Below are positions 1 to 8,148 of a stretch of DNA of 64,000 nt, in pieces. Where the stretch lies: assembly GCF_001183965.1 (NCBI RefSeq), contig NZ_LFZV01000001.1, forward strand, positions 934,594 to 998,593, written 5' to 3'. The translations under genes were made by a program, and so were the position numbers. The first letter of the stretch is position 1. Each line of letters starts with the position of its first letter. Under the pieces are notes generated by a model. That model made no database searches, was not told the DNA's origin, and was given only the letters and a program-made list of their open reading frames with translations. Source of the stretch: Bacillus sp. FJAT-27916 (GTDB taxonomy: Bacteria > Bacillota > Bacilli > Bacillales > Pradoshiaceae).

Positions 1-176
1 AATGAACGTGGACTGAGGTGATTCAGATTCTATCGTAGCGTATCGGCCAACTTGGGGTTGAGTTTGCGGTTAAGACGGAGCAGTTGGTGAAGTTAGAGCA
101 AGATAATAAGGACTTATAGATCAAGTATAAATTTAGAAAAAATTATATATAATCAATCTAGTAGTAGGAGGTAATT
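1..176 (+). other. Left-edge sequence with a possible gene tail
   Basis: A plus-strand frame without a start codon runs from about 39 to a TAG at 117-119. It could be the last codons of a decayed gene, but a stop at 36-38 closes it upstream. I recognise no family. The rest is AT-rich. Confidence 0.2.
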
Positions 177-235
177 AAAAAAAGCTGAACTATAATCAAG
201 TACCGCTTAAGCTTGATTATAGTTCAGCTTTTTTT
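177..235. terminator. Long perfect hairpin, bidirectional terminator
   Basis: Arms 177-200 and 212-235 are exact reverse complements (24 bp) around an 11-nt loop. The arms end in A7 and T7 tracts, so the hairpin could stop transcription from either side. The perfect pairing suggests recent origin or selection. Confidence 0.75.
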
Positions 236-351
236 AGTAAAATTTCCATCCATCATTCAGTTTTGGGTGCTGTAAATTTATTACCAAACTCGATTGAGGT
301 ATGTTTGCATTAAATAACGTCCCGATGATAGACATTAGTCATCCTAAACGT

Positions 352-687
352 CTATTCTCTTGTTTCAACCTTTGTTGCATTTATGGTCACATTATTGATG
401 ATAATGATATTGTTGCTATTATTGTTAGTGGTGGTATTTACATTACCCCTATAGTGATGATGCACTCGTGCGAATCTGTAGTTATACTCATCTACCATTT
501 TGCTTAGACGTAATGCGTCAATGAGCAAAGCGATACCGAAGAAACCGCCGGTGAAGAGATAAAGAATGCCCATGCCATAATTACGTAAGTAGAATTGATG
601 TCCTCCAAGCAGTCCTAAGAAGAACCAAACTGCATAAGCCGTGCCTTTGGATTTCCTTCTTACAGGGTAATTCTCATAATGTTTCAT
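352..687 (-). CDS. TM2-domain membrane protein
   Basis: This 111-residue protein opens with a short basic stretch. It is followed by the paired transmembrane helices of the TM2 family, from AVWFFLGLLGGHQFYL through a turn to the second helix ending near residue 60. The GxxGxHxFYL signature is plainly visible. A His-rich stretch (VHHHY) and an Asn-rich, low-complexity tail (about residues 84-105) follow and probably lie outside the core fold. The start is set by GGAGGA on the minus strand, eight bases before the ATG. TM2 proteins are common in Bacillota and their biochemical role is poorly defined. No operon partner is visible. The family call is firm and the function is unknown. Confidence 0.85.
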   Translation of the reverse strand: MKHYENYPVRRKSKGTAYAVWFFLGLLGGHQFYLRNYGMGILYLFTGGFFGIALLIDALRLSKMVDEYNYRFARVHHHYRGNVNTTTNNNSNNIIIINNVTINATKVETRE

Positions 688-1012
688 CTATGTTTCCTCC
701 TATATATGGCACTTTAAACGTAGATATCTTTCCTGTCTATATGTAGATTAAGGTAATCAAATAGATAGGAGAGTCTAGGAGATTTATTTTTTTAATATAA
801 CTAATATTTCTTTTATCTGATGAATAATCTCGTACATAAAACAATAAGTAGCTTTTATGGTATACGCTATACTTATAGGAGTTTTTCGATTGAAAAGACA
901 ACCAAAGACTTGCATGACTAGCAGTTAAAAAATTATTAGAATATTTATGAGTGATTATTCTGATAAAATACACTCTTTATCTAAAAATACAAAGAAGAGG
1001 AGAGATGTTAGC
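688..1012. other. Divergent intergenic region
   Basis: This AT-rich gap separates the minus-strand TM2 gene from the plus-strand dehydrogenase gene, so it should carry promoters for both. A short dyad (GTATA-CGC-TATAC, near 860-872) is the only clear structure. I see no convincing additional gene. Confidence 0.4.
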
Positions 1013-1759
1013 ATGTTTGAAATCCAAGGTAAAGTTGCGATTGTTACAGGTGGAGCAAATGGAATAGGAAAAGAAGCTGTTAAAGCGATCCTGAAAAAAG
1101 GCGGGATACCAGTCATTGCAGATTTTAATGAAGACTTGGGAAATCAAACTGCAGAGGAATTAAATGTTGAATTCGTTAAGGTCGATGTATCAGATGAGAC
1201 TCAAGTGAAAGAAATGGTATCATATGTGGTGGAGAAATATGGTCACCTTGATATTATGGTTGCTAATGCGGGGATTGGCGGTGGAGGCAGTACACTGGAC
1301 CTTCCAACAGCTGAATATGAGAAATACATTGGCGTTAACCAAAACGGTGTATTCTACTGCAGCCGTGAAGCAATCCGCCAAATGGTTGCGCAAGGCACAG
1401 GCGGAGCGGTCATTAACGTTTCTTCTATTCTCGGTTTAGTCGGTTCAGCGGGTGCTTGTTTCTATAACATCAGCAAAGGTGTAGTAAGATTAATGACGAA
1501 GTCGATGGCAGTAGAATTCGCACCGCATAATATACGCGTGAATAGTATCCACCCAGGCTATATTATTACGGGCATGGTAAATGAGGACGTGGCAGGAGCG
1601 GAAGGAATCGAAATGTTAAAATCACTTCATCCGCTCTCAAAAGGAATCGAACGTCTTGGAAAACCGGAAGAAATTGCGCATGCTATCATTTTCGCCATCG
1701 AAAATACCTTTATGACTGGAGCGGAAATTGTCGTAGACGGCGGATATACTGCTCAATAA
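1013..1759 (+). CDS. Short-chain dehydrogenase/reductase (SDR family)
   Basis: A classical 248-residue NAD(P)-dependent SDR. The Rossmann glycine motif TGGANGIG is at residues 12-19, the NAG motif at 85-87, and the catalytic Ser138, Tyr151 and Lys155 (YNISK) are all present. The C-terminus DGGYTAQ is typical of the family. A longer frame begins at 947, but GAAGAGGAG just before 1013 and the usual family N-terminus (GKVAIVTGG) favour the later ATG. Relatives include 3-oxoacyl-ACP reductases, glucose dehydrogenases and acetoin or diacetyl reductases. The substrate cannot be read from this sequence. The gene appears monocistronic and ends at a strong terminator. A decayed copy of its 3' end and terminator lies at 4276-4365. 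Confidence 0.9.
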   Translation: MFEIQGKVAIVTGGANGIGKEAVKAILKKGGIPVIADFNEDLGNQTAEELNVEFVKVDVSDETQVKEMVSYVVEKYGHLDIMVANAGIGGGGSTLDLPTAEYEKYIGVNQNGVFYCSREAIRQMVAQGTGGAVINVSSILGLVGSAGACFYNISKGVVRLMTKSMAVEFAPHNIRVNSIHPGYIITGMVNEDVAGAEGIEMLKSLHPLSKGIERLGKPEEIAHAIIFAIENTFMTGAEIVVDGGYTAQ

Positions 1760-1780
1760 AATAAAACGTGTATTGAAGAG

Positions 1781-1810
1781 CACCTGCCAATGCAAGCAGG
1801 TGTTTTTCTT
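1781..1810 (+). terminator. Terminator of the SDR gene
   Basis: CACCTGC (1781-1787) pairs with GCAGGTG (1796-1802) around an 8-nt loop and is followed by TTTTTCTTT. Confidence 0.85.
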
Positions 1811-2234
1811 TATAGCGATACCATGCAATTAATCTAATAGAAGAGTGGTGATAGCTCTTATTCAAATACGACATAGCGGATGATGAAGTTGGAGGATAAG
1901 TTGTTAAAAGAGATTCTAAGGTTGAGCAGCTACTTGATGAGTTTGCGGACAGTCACTAATATGTAAGACCCATCAAAGGAATGGGAACTTGATAAATAGA
2001 TACCCCGAAAGAATGAAAAAGGATTATTCAACTATTTTTCCTTTTTCTTATGAACTTATAAAAAGCCTTGTTTCTATAATTGAAACAGGGCTATTGCGCT
2101 TTTGATTGTTTCTGCCTATTACTATTATCCCGTTTTTGGTTGTTCGACAGGTTAATACAAAAACTTTGAATATTTAACTATATCATTAAATATGGTAGAA
2201 ACTGCCGATATTTCGATGATATGGGGGGAGAAAT
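1811..2234. other. Gene-poor gap before the secreted peptidase
   Basis: No convincing gene. A 28-codon frame starts near 1882 (ATGATGAAG...) but has no clear ribosome site. A hairpin with one wobble pair (AGCCTTGTTTC at 2064-2074, GAAACAGGGCT at 2082-2092) lacks a proper T tract. Confidence 0.4.
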
Positions 2235-4136
2235 TTGAGGAAAAAAGTACTTTCAATCAGTTTGTGTTCTGTTCTGTCTCTTACATTAGTAGCTGGTGTA
2301 GATTCATGGTCGGCAGAAGCAGAAAACAGCCAAAATCTACCCGCTTCGCTAGAACCAGCAGCTAAGGCGAATGTTCTAGAGTGGAAGGGGATGCCGCTGA
2401 ATGGGCTGATCCCGGAAACTGCTTCAGACGCTACGAGAATTGAACTTGAAAATGGAATGACAAAACCAATCTATTCTACTGATGAGGCGATAGTGGAGGA
2501 ATTGTTCGTTGAGACTGAGATAGACAGCGACAGAGATGGGAAACGTGACCGTGTGTCTATTAAAGTGTACCGTCCAAAAACAGAACCCGGTGTTAAAGTC
2601 CCCGTCATTTATGAAATGAGTCCCTATCGCTCCGGAATCCTAAATGTTCCTGTTTATGATGTAGATGTGGAGTTAAATCCTGTTAAACACCCTGGGAATG
2701 GTCGAGGAGGAAAGCCATTCGCGCTTGCAAATGGACAGGCTGCCAATCTTGGTTCTTTGGGGAATTACTATGTCCCTCGAGGTTATGGAGTTATTCTGGC
2801 AGAGAGTATTGGGACAGGCAAGTCGGATGGGTGTCCAACAACAGGGGATGAACGTGAAATTCTTGGAACGAAAGCGGTTATTGATTGGCTGAACGGGCGG
2901 GCAAAAGCTTATAAAGGAGATGGGAGAGAGGTTTCTGCAGATTGGTCCACAGGCAATGTGGGGATGACAGGTACTTCCTACAATGGAACCTTGCCGAATG
3001 CAGTTGCTGCCACAGGTGTGGATGGACTAAAAGCGATTATCCCAGTTGCCGCGATTAGCAACTGGTATGACTATTATCGCGCCAACGGAGCAGTTATCGC
3101 TCCTGGAGGCTATCAAGGTGAAGATGCGGACAATATGGCTGAAGCTGTCCTTACTCGTGAAAATCCTCAGGTATGTAAAGATGTCATGGCAGAGTTAACA
3201 GCTGGACTGGACAGAGAAACAGGGGACTACAGTGAATTCTGGGCAGACCGTGATTATGTGAAGGATGTCAAGAATATCGAGGCCGGTGTTCTCGTTGTTC
3301 ATGGGCTGAATGATTGGAATGTTAAAACAAAGCAATTCTCACAGTGGTGGGAAGCATTAGGAGAAAATGATGTGCCTCGCAGATTATGGCTCCATCAGGG
3401 GGGCCATTCAAGCCCATCCGGCAATAACTGGCCTCAATTACAAAATAGATGGTTTGATTATTATCTCTATGGGATCGAAAATGGGGTTATGAATGAGCCG
3501 GCTGTAGATATTCAGCGTGAGGACAGAACTTGGACGAAGGAAACAAGCTGGCCAGCAGCTGGTTCTGCTCCGACAAGACTTCATTTGACAGGTACGGGAA
3601 ATGATTTAGGAGCCCTGCATCTGAAGCCTGTTCCGAATCAGCCGCATAACAAACAAACGATTATTGATGATCCAATGAAAAAGGCCAATACACTTATTGT
3701 CGACCCGGAATTAAATTCCGCTAACCGGTTGGCTTATGTGACGCCGGCATTAACTGATTCAGTTCGGTTGAGCGGGACCCCTGCAGTCAGCATCCGTGCT
3801 AGCATTGACCGTCCTGTTGCCAATTTAACGGCCTTGCTCGTTGATTACAGTCAATCAAGACCAGTCATTGTATCGCGCGGCTGGATGGACCCGCAAAACA
3901 TCCAATCCAGAGAGCGGTCTAAATCAATCGTTCCGGGCAGGGATTACACATTTGAATGGGAAATGGAGCCTAAAGATTATGTATTTAAGGCTGGGAACCA
4001 GATTGGAATTGTTCTTATTGCCAGCGATTACGACTACACGATTCGTCCTAAAGCCGGTACAAAAATCACTGTAATACCAACTCGCAGTGAAATTACATTG
4101 CCAATTGTCGGCGGGCGTAATGCTTTAAATGAATAG
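2235..4136 (+). CDS. Secreted Xaa-Pro dipeptidyl-peptidase-like enzyme (S15 family)
   Basis: A 633-residue alpha/beta hydrolase of the S15 (PepX/CocE) group. Residues 1-30 form a signal peptide (MRKKVLSISLCSVLSLTLVA, then an AEAE-type cleavage region), so the enzyme is exported. The catalytic triad can be placed: Ser248 in GTSYNG, Asp360 in HGLNDW and His391 in GGHSSP. The C-terminal third (from about 440) is the jelly-roll domain shared by S15 enzymes. The start is a TTG placed after GGGGGGAG, as no suitable ATG lies near. PepX enzymes release Xaa-Pro dipeptides, while CocE relatives cleave esters, so the exact substrate is inferred. A small direct duplication (SDR gene tail, 1733 onward and 4276 onward) flanks the gene. 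Confidence 0.85.
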   Translation: MRKKVLSISLCSVLSLTLVAGVDSWSAEAENSQNLPASLEPAAKANVLEWKGMPLNGLIPETASDATRIELENGMTKPIYSTDEAIVEELFVETEIDSDRDGKRDRVSIKVYRPKTEPGVKVPVIYEMSPYRSGILNVPVYDVDVELNPVKHPGNGRGGKPFALANGQAANLGSLGNYYVPRGYGVILAESIGTGKSDGCPTTGDEREILGTKAVIDWLNGRAKAYKGDGREVSADWSTGNVGMTGTSYNGTLPNAVAATGVDGLKAIIPVAAISNWYDYYRANGAVIAPGGYQGEDADNMAEAVLTRENPQVCKDVMAELTAGLDRETGDYSEFWADRDYVKDVKNIEAGVLVVHGLNDWNVKTKQFSQWWEALGENDVPRRLWLHQGGHSSPSGNNWPQLQNRWFDYYLYGIENGVMNEPAVDIQREDRTWTKETSWPAAGSAPTRLHLTGTGNDLGALHLKPVPNQPHNKQTIIDDPMKKANTLIVDPELNSANRLAYVTPALTDSVRLSGTPAVSIRASIDRPVANLTALLVDYSQSRPVIVSRGWMDPQNIQSRERSKSIVPGRDYTFEWEMEPKDYVFKAGNQIGIVLIASDYDYTIRPKAGTKITVIPTRSEITLPIVGGRNALNE

Positions 4137-4269
4137 AATGAATAAAGGAAGGATTAGGCTTAGCGAGCGATATGGCATATGACTTGCTGAAAATATGGCA
4201 GTTTACTCATTTTATTCATAGTAAGAAGGCTATGAAAATGAGTAATTATTCGTAAAGATATATTGCCAG
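4137..4269. other. Intergenic hairpin downstream of the peptidase
   Basis: TTACTCATTTT...TCATAG (4203-4221) pairs with CTATGAAAATGAGTAA (about 4230-4245), leaving a 3-nt bulge. It may end the peptidase transcript, but no T tract follows. Confidence 0.4.
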
Positions 4270-4400
4270 AAGGCAATAGAACTTGTCGGAGACGGCGGGA
4301 TATACTGCTTAATAAAAGATGTATATAGAAGAGCACCTGCTAAAGCAAGTAGGTGTTTTTCTTTGATGGGAAACGATGCAAGTAGTTTAAAATAGGTGTA
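4270..4400 (+). pseudogene. Relic copy of the SDR gene 3' end and its terminator
   Basis: From about 4276 the sequence matches 1727-1840 closely: the end of the dehydrogenase (GACGGCGGGATATACTGCTT against GACGGCGGATATACTGCTC), its stop region, the terminator hairpin (CACCTGC 4334-4340, GTAGGTG 4349-4355, then TTTTTCTTT) and some sequence beyond. An extra G breaks the frame. Only the tail survives, so a second SDR copy was mostly deleted, or only this segment was duplicated. The hairpin probably still works as a terminator. Confidence 0.65.
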
Positions 4401-4455
4401 GTGGTACCTGTAATAATCTTGCGGTTTGTCAAATAGATTATGATTAGATGGGGTG

Positions 4456-4998
4456 ATGAACATCAATGTCAGCATTAGAACATATCTTCAGGATTTTCCG
4501 TATATAGACTATAGTAAAAACGATTATTGGGTGAATCTGGACGATTCATACTGCAAAGAAGTTTATAAGCGGCAATATAGGATGAACAGTGGATTTATCT
4601 ATGGAGGAATTTCATTCATCATAGATGGCGAAAATCGTACTGAAATCCTCTCGACAGATGATCTGCACAGCACATGGTTAGACCTTATGCTTTATTACAG
4701 TAATTACACTTTTAACTATAAAGAGAAGTTCATTATTTTTATGGGCCATGCGGACAATAAACTCGTTAATAATGCTGATAAAGACAATCCACATGTAAGA
4801 TTAATATATGACGAAACGAGTACAGAGTGGATTCCGGTTTCGATTATGAAGCAGGCGGTACTAGATGGATTCCTTCACTTCATGCAAATCATTGATCGTA
4901 GTATTATGGAAGATTTATATGATGAGGATGGAGACCCCTTTGACTTTCCAGTAGAGCTAAAAGATTTACTTCATTTATTTGATTCATTAGTAGAGTAG
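4456..4998 (+). CDS. Unknown protein, 180 residues
   Basis: An acidic, aromatic-rich protein with no signal peptide or membrane segment, so probably cytosolic. It contains a region rich in Tyr and Asn (LMLYYSNYTFNY) and an Asp/Glu-rich C-terminus (LYDEDGDPFDFP). I recognise no family. The size and composition are reminiscent of small immunity-type or SMI1-like proteins, but no defining motif is visible. A GTG at 4453 and an ATG at 4456 both follow GGGG very closely. The unusually short spacing leaves the exact start uncertain. No operon partner is evident. Confidence 0.6.
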   Translation: MNINVSIRTYLQDFPYIDYSKNDYWVNLDDSYCKEVYKRQYRMNSGFIYGGISFIIDGENRTEILSTDDLHSTWLDLMLYYSNYTFNYKEKFIIFMGHADNKLVNNADKDNPHVRLIYDETSTEWIPVSIMKQAVLDGFLHFMQIIDRSIMEDLYDEDGDPFDFPVELKDLLHLFDSLVE

Positions 4999-5121
4999 TG
5001 AACGATGGGACGTTGCATGATTTATGTAATAAGTTTGACCCACAAAACCTGTGCGTCCTTCTTCTTTCTAAGATTGTATAGTTATTGCGCAATTTAATTC
5101 GCAAGAAAAGAAGCAGCAATT

Positions 5122-5151
5122 AAAAACGTTCAGATCGAAATCTGAACGTTT
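5122..5151 (-). terminator. Terminator of the zinc-ribbon gene
   Basis: AAACGTTCAGAT (5124-5135) pairs perfectly with ATCTGAACGTTT (5140-5151) around CGAA. On the minus strand it is followed by TTTTTA. It abuts the stop codon of the minus-strand gene. Confidence 0.8.
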
Positions 5152-5354
5152 CAAAAAGATGCTCTGCATTCAGGACATTGTTGCCCATACGCTTGTCTTT
5201 TCATGATTGTATGACACTTTGTACAACTTACCATCCTTGATTCTTCCTTTAACAATGTTTTTCTGTCTAAAAAGCTTCCTGTCCCTTTCACAAAATAGCT
5301 AAAATATAAAGCTATCATGACTCCTGTAACCATTAGACCAATCAAAAGAATCAT
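5151..5354 (-). CDS. Small membrane protein with a C-terminal zinc ribbon
   Basis: A 67-residue protein with one N-terminal transmembrane helix (ILLIGLMVTGVMIALYFSYF). The cytosolic tail carries two CxxC pairs (CTKC and CPEC, 15 residues apart), the layout of a zinc ribbon. A TTG seven codons upstream (5375) keeps the frame open. The GGAGG nine bases before the ATG at 5354 picks the shorter form. No family name can be assigned and the role is unknown. It is a single-gene unit closed by a strong hairpin. Confidence 0.65.
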   Translation of the reverse strand: MILLIGLMVTGVMIALYFSYFVKGTGSFLDRKTLLKEESRMVSCTKCHTIMKRQAYGQQCPECRASF

Positions 5355-5581
5355 TTTCGGCAGCCTCCATTCCAAAATATTCCTTGCTAACCATTATACC
5401 ATATATTTACATATACTCTGTGCTTTATGAGCATATATAAGTTCTTTCGTAAAGAATTTGATAAAAAGACTAAACATTTTAGGGTGTCAATTGGTGAATG
5501 GATACGATGTTGGTTGATTGGTAATTTATGTTAAAATAAAAGAGGTTGTTAAGATTATCGTACTCTTGGAGGTGAAGGGGA

Positions 5582-5782
5582 ATGGAAATCATCATGACCA
5601 TCTTTATTGGCGTATTTATTATGTTTATTGGCCTTTTAGTACTCAAGAAAAAAGCTCTCTTTTTAGTGAATGTTGTTTTGTGGAATGGTGTTACTGGGAA
5701 CGAAAAGTGGTTATCTCGAATCTTTGGGACTATTCTATTGGTGGTTGGATTTTTCGTTATCCTATTGCCTTTCTTCATGTAA
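5582..5782 (+). CDS. Small two-helix membrane protein
   Basis: A 66-residue hydrophobic protein with two predicted transmembrane helices (about residues 2-21 and 46-65) joined by a short loop containing GNEKWLSR. GGAGGTG stands at good spacing before the ATG, which supports translation. No domain is recognised. It is followed by a decayed DUF1648 gene and another small membrane protein. Confidence 0.6.
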   Translation: MEIIMTIFIGVFIMFIGLLVLKKKALFLVNVVLWNGVTGNEKWLSRIFGTILLVVGFFVILLPFFM

Positions 5783-5903
5783 ATCATTTGACAGCTTCAG
5801 TAAGAAATTTCAGTATTCTTAAACTACTAGCGTGTTGTGGTTTACAGCAGGATTAGAAACAGGTTAACAAATAAAGGCTGGGAGAAGTAAGGAGGTAAAG
5901 GGG

Positions 5904-6408
5904 ATATCAAATTCTTGGGAAAGACCCAAAATAAACATTCAAAGAACGAAGAGTGAGTTGGCTTTGGATATCATTGGCTATAGTTTATTCAGGCTCTATC
6001 GTCTTTTTAATGATTAATTGGAGTGCGCTTCCTGAAAAAGTGCCAGCACATTTCAATGCAGCGGGGGAAGTTGACCGCTTTGGTCCAAAGGTAGAAATGA
6101 TTATATTGCCGATTGCAGGGGCCTTCGTTGCAGGTTTAATGCAATGGATAGAAAGGTTTCCGGAGAAACATAATTATCCTCAACGATTAAATGAAAATAA
6201 TGTCAAAGAATTTTATTTGGTTAGCAGAAAAATGATGAATCGTTTAAAAAATATCTGTTTACTTTTTTTTGCTTTAAGTTCATTTGAAATCATCACCATT
6301 GCACAAGGATTGGAGAATCCATTAGGAAATTGGCTCTTTCCAGCTTTAATCGTTAGTGTGGCTATCGTCATCGTGTATGGAATAATCAAACAAGTAAAGA
6401 TTAGATAA
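5904..6408 (+). pseudogene. DUF1648 membrane protein gene, start lost and frameshifted
   Basis: The open frame from a GTG at 5953 encodes a DUF1648-type protein: ALPEKVPAHFNAAGEVDR, a conserved HNYP...LNENNV segment and about four transmembrane helices. The family's N-terminal lead (RPK-I-xxTKSE-xLDIIG) is present but in another frame, from 5904 to about 5987. That frame follows a perfect GGAGGT (5891-5896) at ideal spacing, but the codon in the start position is ATA. The two frames join if one T near 5985-5990 is removed. I infer a gene broken by a one-base shift and probably by a start-codon mutation. A shortened protein from GTG 5953 remains possible, although its ribosome site is weak. 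A sequencing error could explain the shift. Confidence 0.65.
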
Positions 6409-6441
6409 CTTTATACAAATTGGGGAAATATCTCATATCAA

Positions 6442-6463
6442 GGGCTTTAATCAGCTCTTTTTT
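6442..6463 (+). terminator. Weak terminator after the DUF1648 relic
   Basis: GGGCT (6442-6446) pairs with AGCTC (6453-6457), with one wobble, and is followed by six T residues. Confidence 0.5.
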
Positions 6464-6580
6464 ATTATGCAGCTATCGGGTCAGGCTAACGAAAGAATAG
6501 ATTACTGCGTACTGAAGCAGATCAATATACTATTTCAAAAATTGGTTGAAACGTTGGGATAAGAGGAGGAAAGGCCTAAA

Positions 6581-6916
6581 ATGTCACCTTCAAAGAAAAT
6601 GCCTTTAGAAATTATGATGAATATTTTAGCACTAGTAGTTCTTACTTTAGGTTTCTTCCAAGTGTTCTATAAATGGACTGTTTTAGGAGGTGATGATGTA
6701 AAGGGATTTATTGCGTTGCCACTAATAGCAGTTATAGTCTGGGGAGCATTTACATACATAGAAAAGTCTGATGAAAACATTAACTTACCCATATTTATAA
6801 GTGAAGATAAAGCTATAAATCGTCAATATAACAGATTGTTGGTGAATATTCTTAAAAATAGTATTGTAATTGGATTAATAATTATAAATTGGGGAGATTT
6901 AAACTCTTTGATGTAG
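6581..6916 (+). CDS. Small membrane protein, DUF1648-neighbour type
   Basis: A 111-residue protein with three likely transmembrane helices: about residues 11-29, 41-57 and 88-104. A hydrophilic segment (NLPIFISEDKAINRQYN) lies between helices two and three. The helix pattern and the RQYNRLL region resemble the C-terminal part of DUF1648-containing membrane proteins, but the PxHFxxxG signature is absent. AAGAGGAGG precedes the ATG at a workable distance. It may be a remnant paralogue of the preceding broken gene or a partner of it. Function unknown. Confidence 0.55.
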   Translation: MSPSKKMPLEIMMNILALVVLTLGFFQVFYKWTVLGGDDVKGFIALPLIAVIVWGAFTYIEKSDENINLPIFISEDKAINRQYNRLLVNILKNSIVIGLIIINWGDLNSLM

Positions 6917-7102
6917 GTTGTAATAATAAGGCTCCGTTAAAAATAATATTGATAACAGAATACTATTGATGAAGTTTCGGGTCATTGGCTCCTGCTTGAT
7001 TAGCGGAAGATGAACGTTATCGTATAAATAAATTTCTGACTTTTTATTGAACCTCTAGTTACGTAAGGTTTCAGTACCCTTATGAAAACAGACTGAAATA
7101 AC

Positions 7103-7140
7103 GAACCTCCATTTTCGGGATTAAAATGGAGGTTCTTTTT
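7103..7140 (+). terminator. Strong terminator between convergent genes
   Basis: GAACCTCCATTTT (7103-7115) pairs perfectly with AAAATGGAGGTTC (7123-7135), followed by TTTTT. It serves rightward transcription. No T tract is present for the minus-strand gene. Confidence 0.85.
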
Positions 7141-7158
7141 GCGGTTATATGGCAGCCG

Positions 7159-7965
7159 TTATTTAATGGCAAAGTAGGCTGTTTTCATATCGCTTTGACC
7201 ATCACTTCCTTCAGGAAAAGCGTTTATTTCAAGCAGGTAATCATCATATCCCTTTACCATTCTATAATAGGCGCGTAATGGATACGTGCTGCCTGGCATA
7301 AACGTCGTCTCTCTATCTCCTGGACTCAACAGTTTGTCTGCTGCACCTAAAGCGAGATAGACTGATCCGCCATTATTACTCGGGATTCCGCCGCCTTCTA
7401 TGTTATCCGCTGTAAAACTGATATTAATTCCAGTGACACCGCCAAACTCAGAGGCTGGGAATTCTTTTGGTACCATTACTTCATAGTCTATTATGTTCAG
7501 TTCGACATCATCAGGTAAATCTAAATCTTCTTTGTGGATTGCATCATATTCATTACCTTCTTCATTGTTTTCATCCAGTGCTTTCTGTACATATTCACTA
7601 TTGCCGCTTTCACTTGTGATTTTATTGAGTTTCACATAAACAGGGTGGTATTTCTTATCTTCCGTAGAATAGATGGTTGTTTTCATGTATGTACCAAATG
7701 GAATCGGCTTCTTAGGGTCTAATGCTTCAGTATAATCGATTGCATTTCCCACATCAGCTGCCATTGCTGTACTTTCTTCCGCTTCTGACTTTTCTTCCTC
7801 ATCCACTTCTTGATCTTCGCTCGTTTGCGGTTCCGAAGTGTCTTTTGCTTTTGTTTGACTCTCAACTTCCTCTTTAGGTGATGCGGCTTCGTTGCTGCAG
7901 CCCGCCATCACACCAGTAATGATAATAATACCAAGGCACACGACTAATAAATTCCTCATCCTCAT
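7159..7965 (-). CDS. Putative lipoprotein of unknown function
   Basis: A 268-residue exported protein. The N-terminal hydrophobic signal (LLVVCLGIIIITGVMAG) ends in a lipobox, VMAGC, so the Cys is probably diacylated and the protein anchored outside the membrane. About 60 residues of Glu/Ser/Thr/Lys-rich linker follow, then a globular domain of about 170 residues (PFGTYMKTTIYSTEDKKYHP onward) that I do not recognise. An ATG at 7971 touches the GGAGG directly. The ATG at 7965, six bases downstream, has normal spacing and is preferred. It appears monocistronic. Confidence 0.7.
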   Translation of the reverse strand: MRMRNLLVVCLGIIIITGVMAGCSNEAASPKEEVESQTKAKDTSEPQTSEDQEVDEEEKSEAEESTAMAADVGNAIDYTEALDPKKPIPFGTYMKTTIYSTEDKKYHPVYVKLNKITSESGNSEYVQKALDENNEEGNEYDAIHKEDLDLPDDVELNIIDYEVMVPKEFPASEFGGVTGINISFTADNIEGGGIPSNNGGSVYLALGAADKLLSPGDRETTFMPGSTYPLRAYYRMVKGYDDYLLEINAFPEGSDGQSDMKTAYFAIK

Positions 7966-8083
7966 AACCATCCTCCGATGTTCTTATTTAGAGTATATAT
8001 ACCCAAAAACAGAATAATCTGCAAATTTATTGTACCAAAAAATACCTTGGTAATAAATGATAAATAAAAAATCAGCGTTTACG

Positions 8084-8140
8084 AGAAAGAAGGAGCTGCC
8101 CGTAAAAGTCAATCTTCATTGACTTATGGGACAGCCCCTT
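8084..8140 (-). terminator. Terminator of the lipase gene
   Basis: On the minus strand, AAGGGGCTGTCCC (8140-8128) pairs imperfectly with GGGCAGCTCCTT (8101-8090). A perfect inner hairpin (AAGTCAAT-CTTC-ATTGACTT) is nested inside. Confidence 0.65.
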
Positions 8141-8148
8141 CTATTTAT

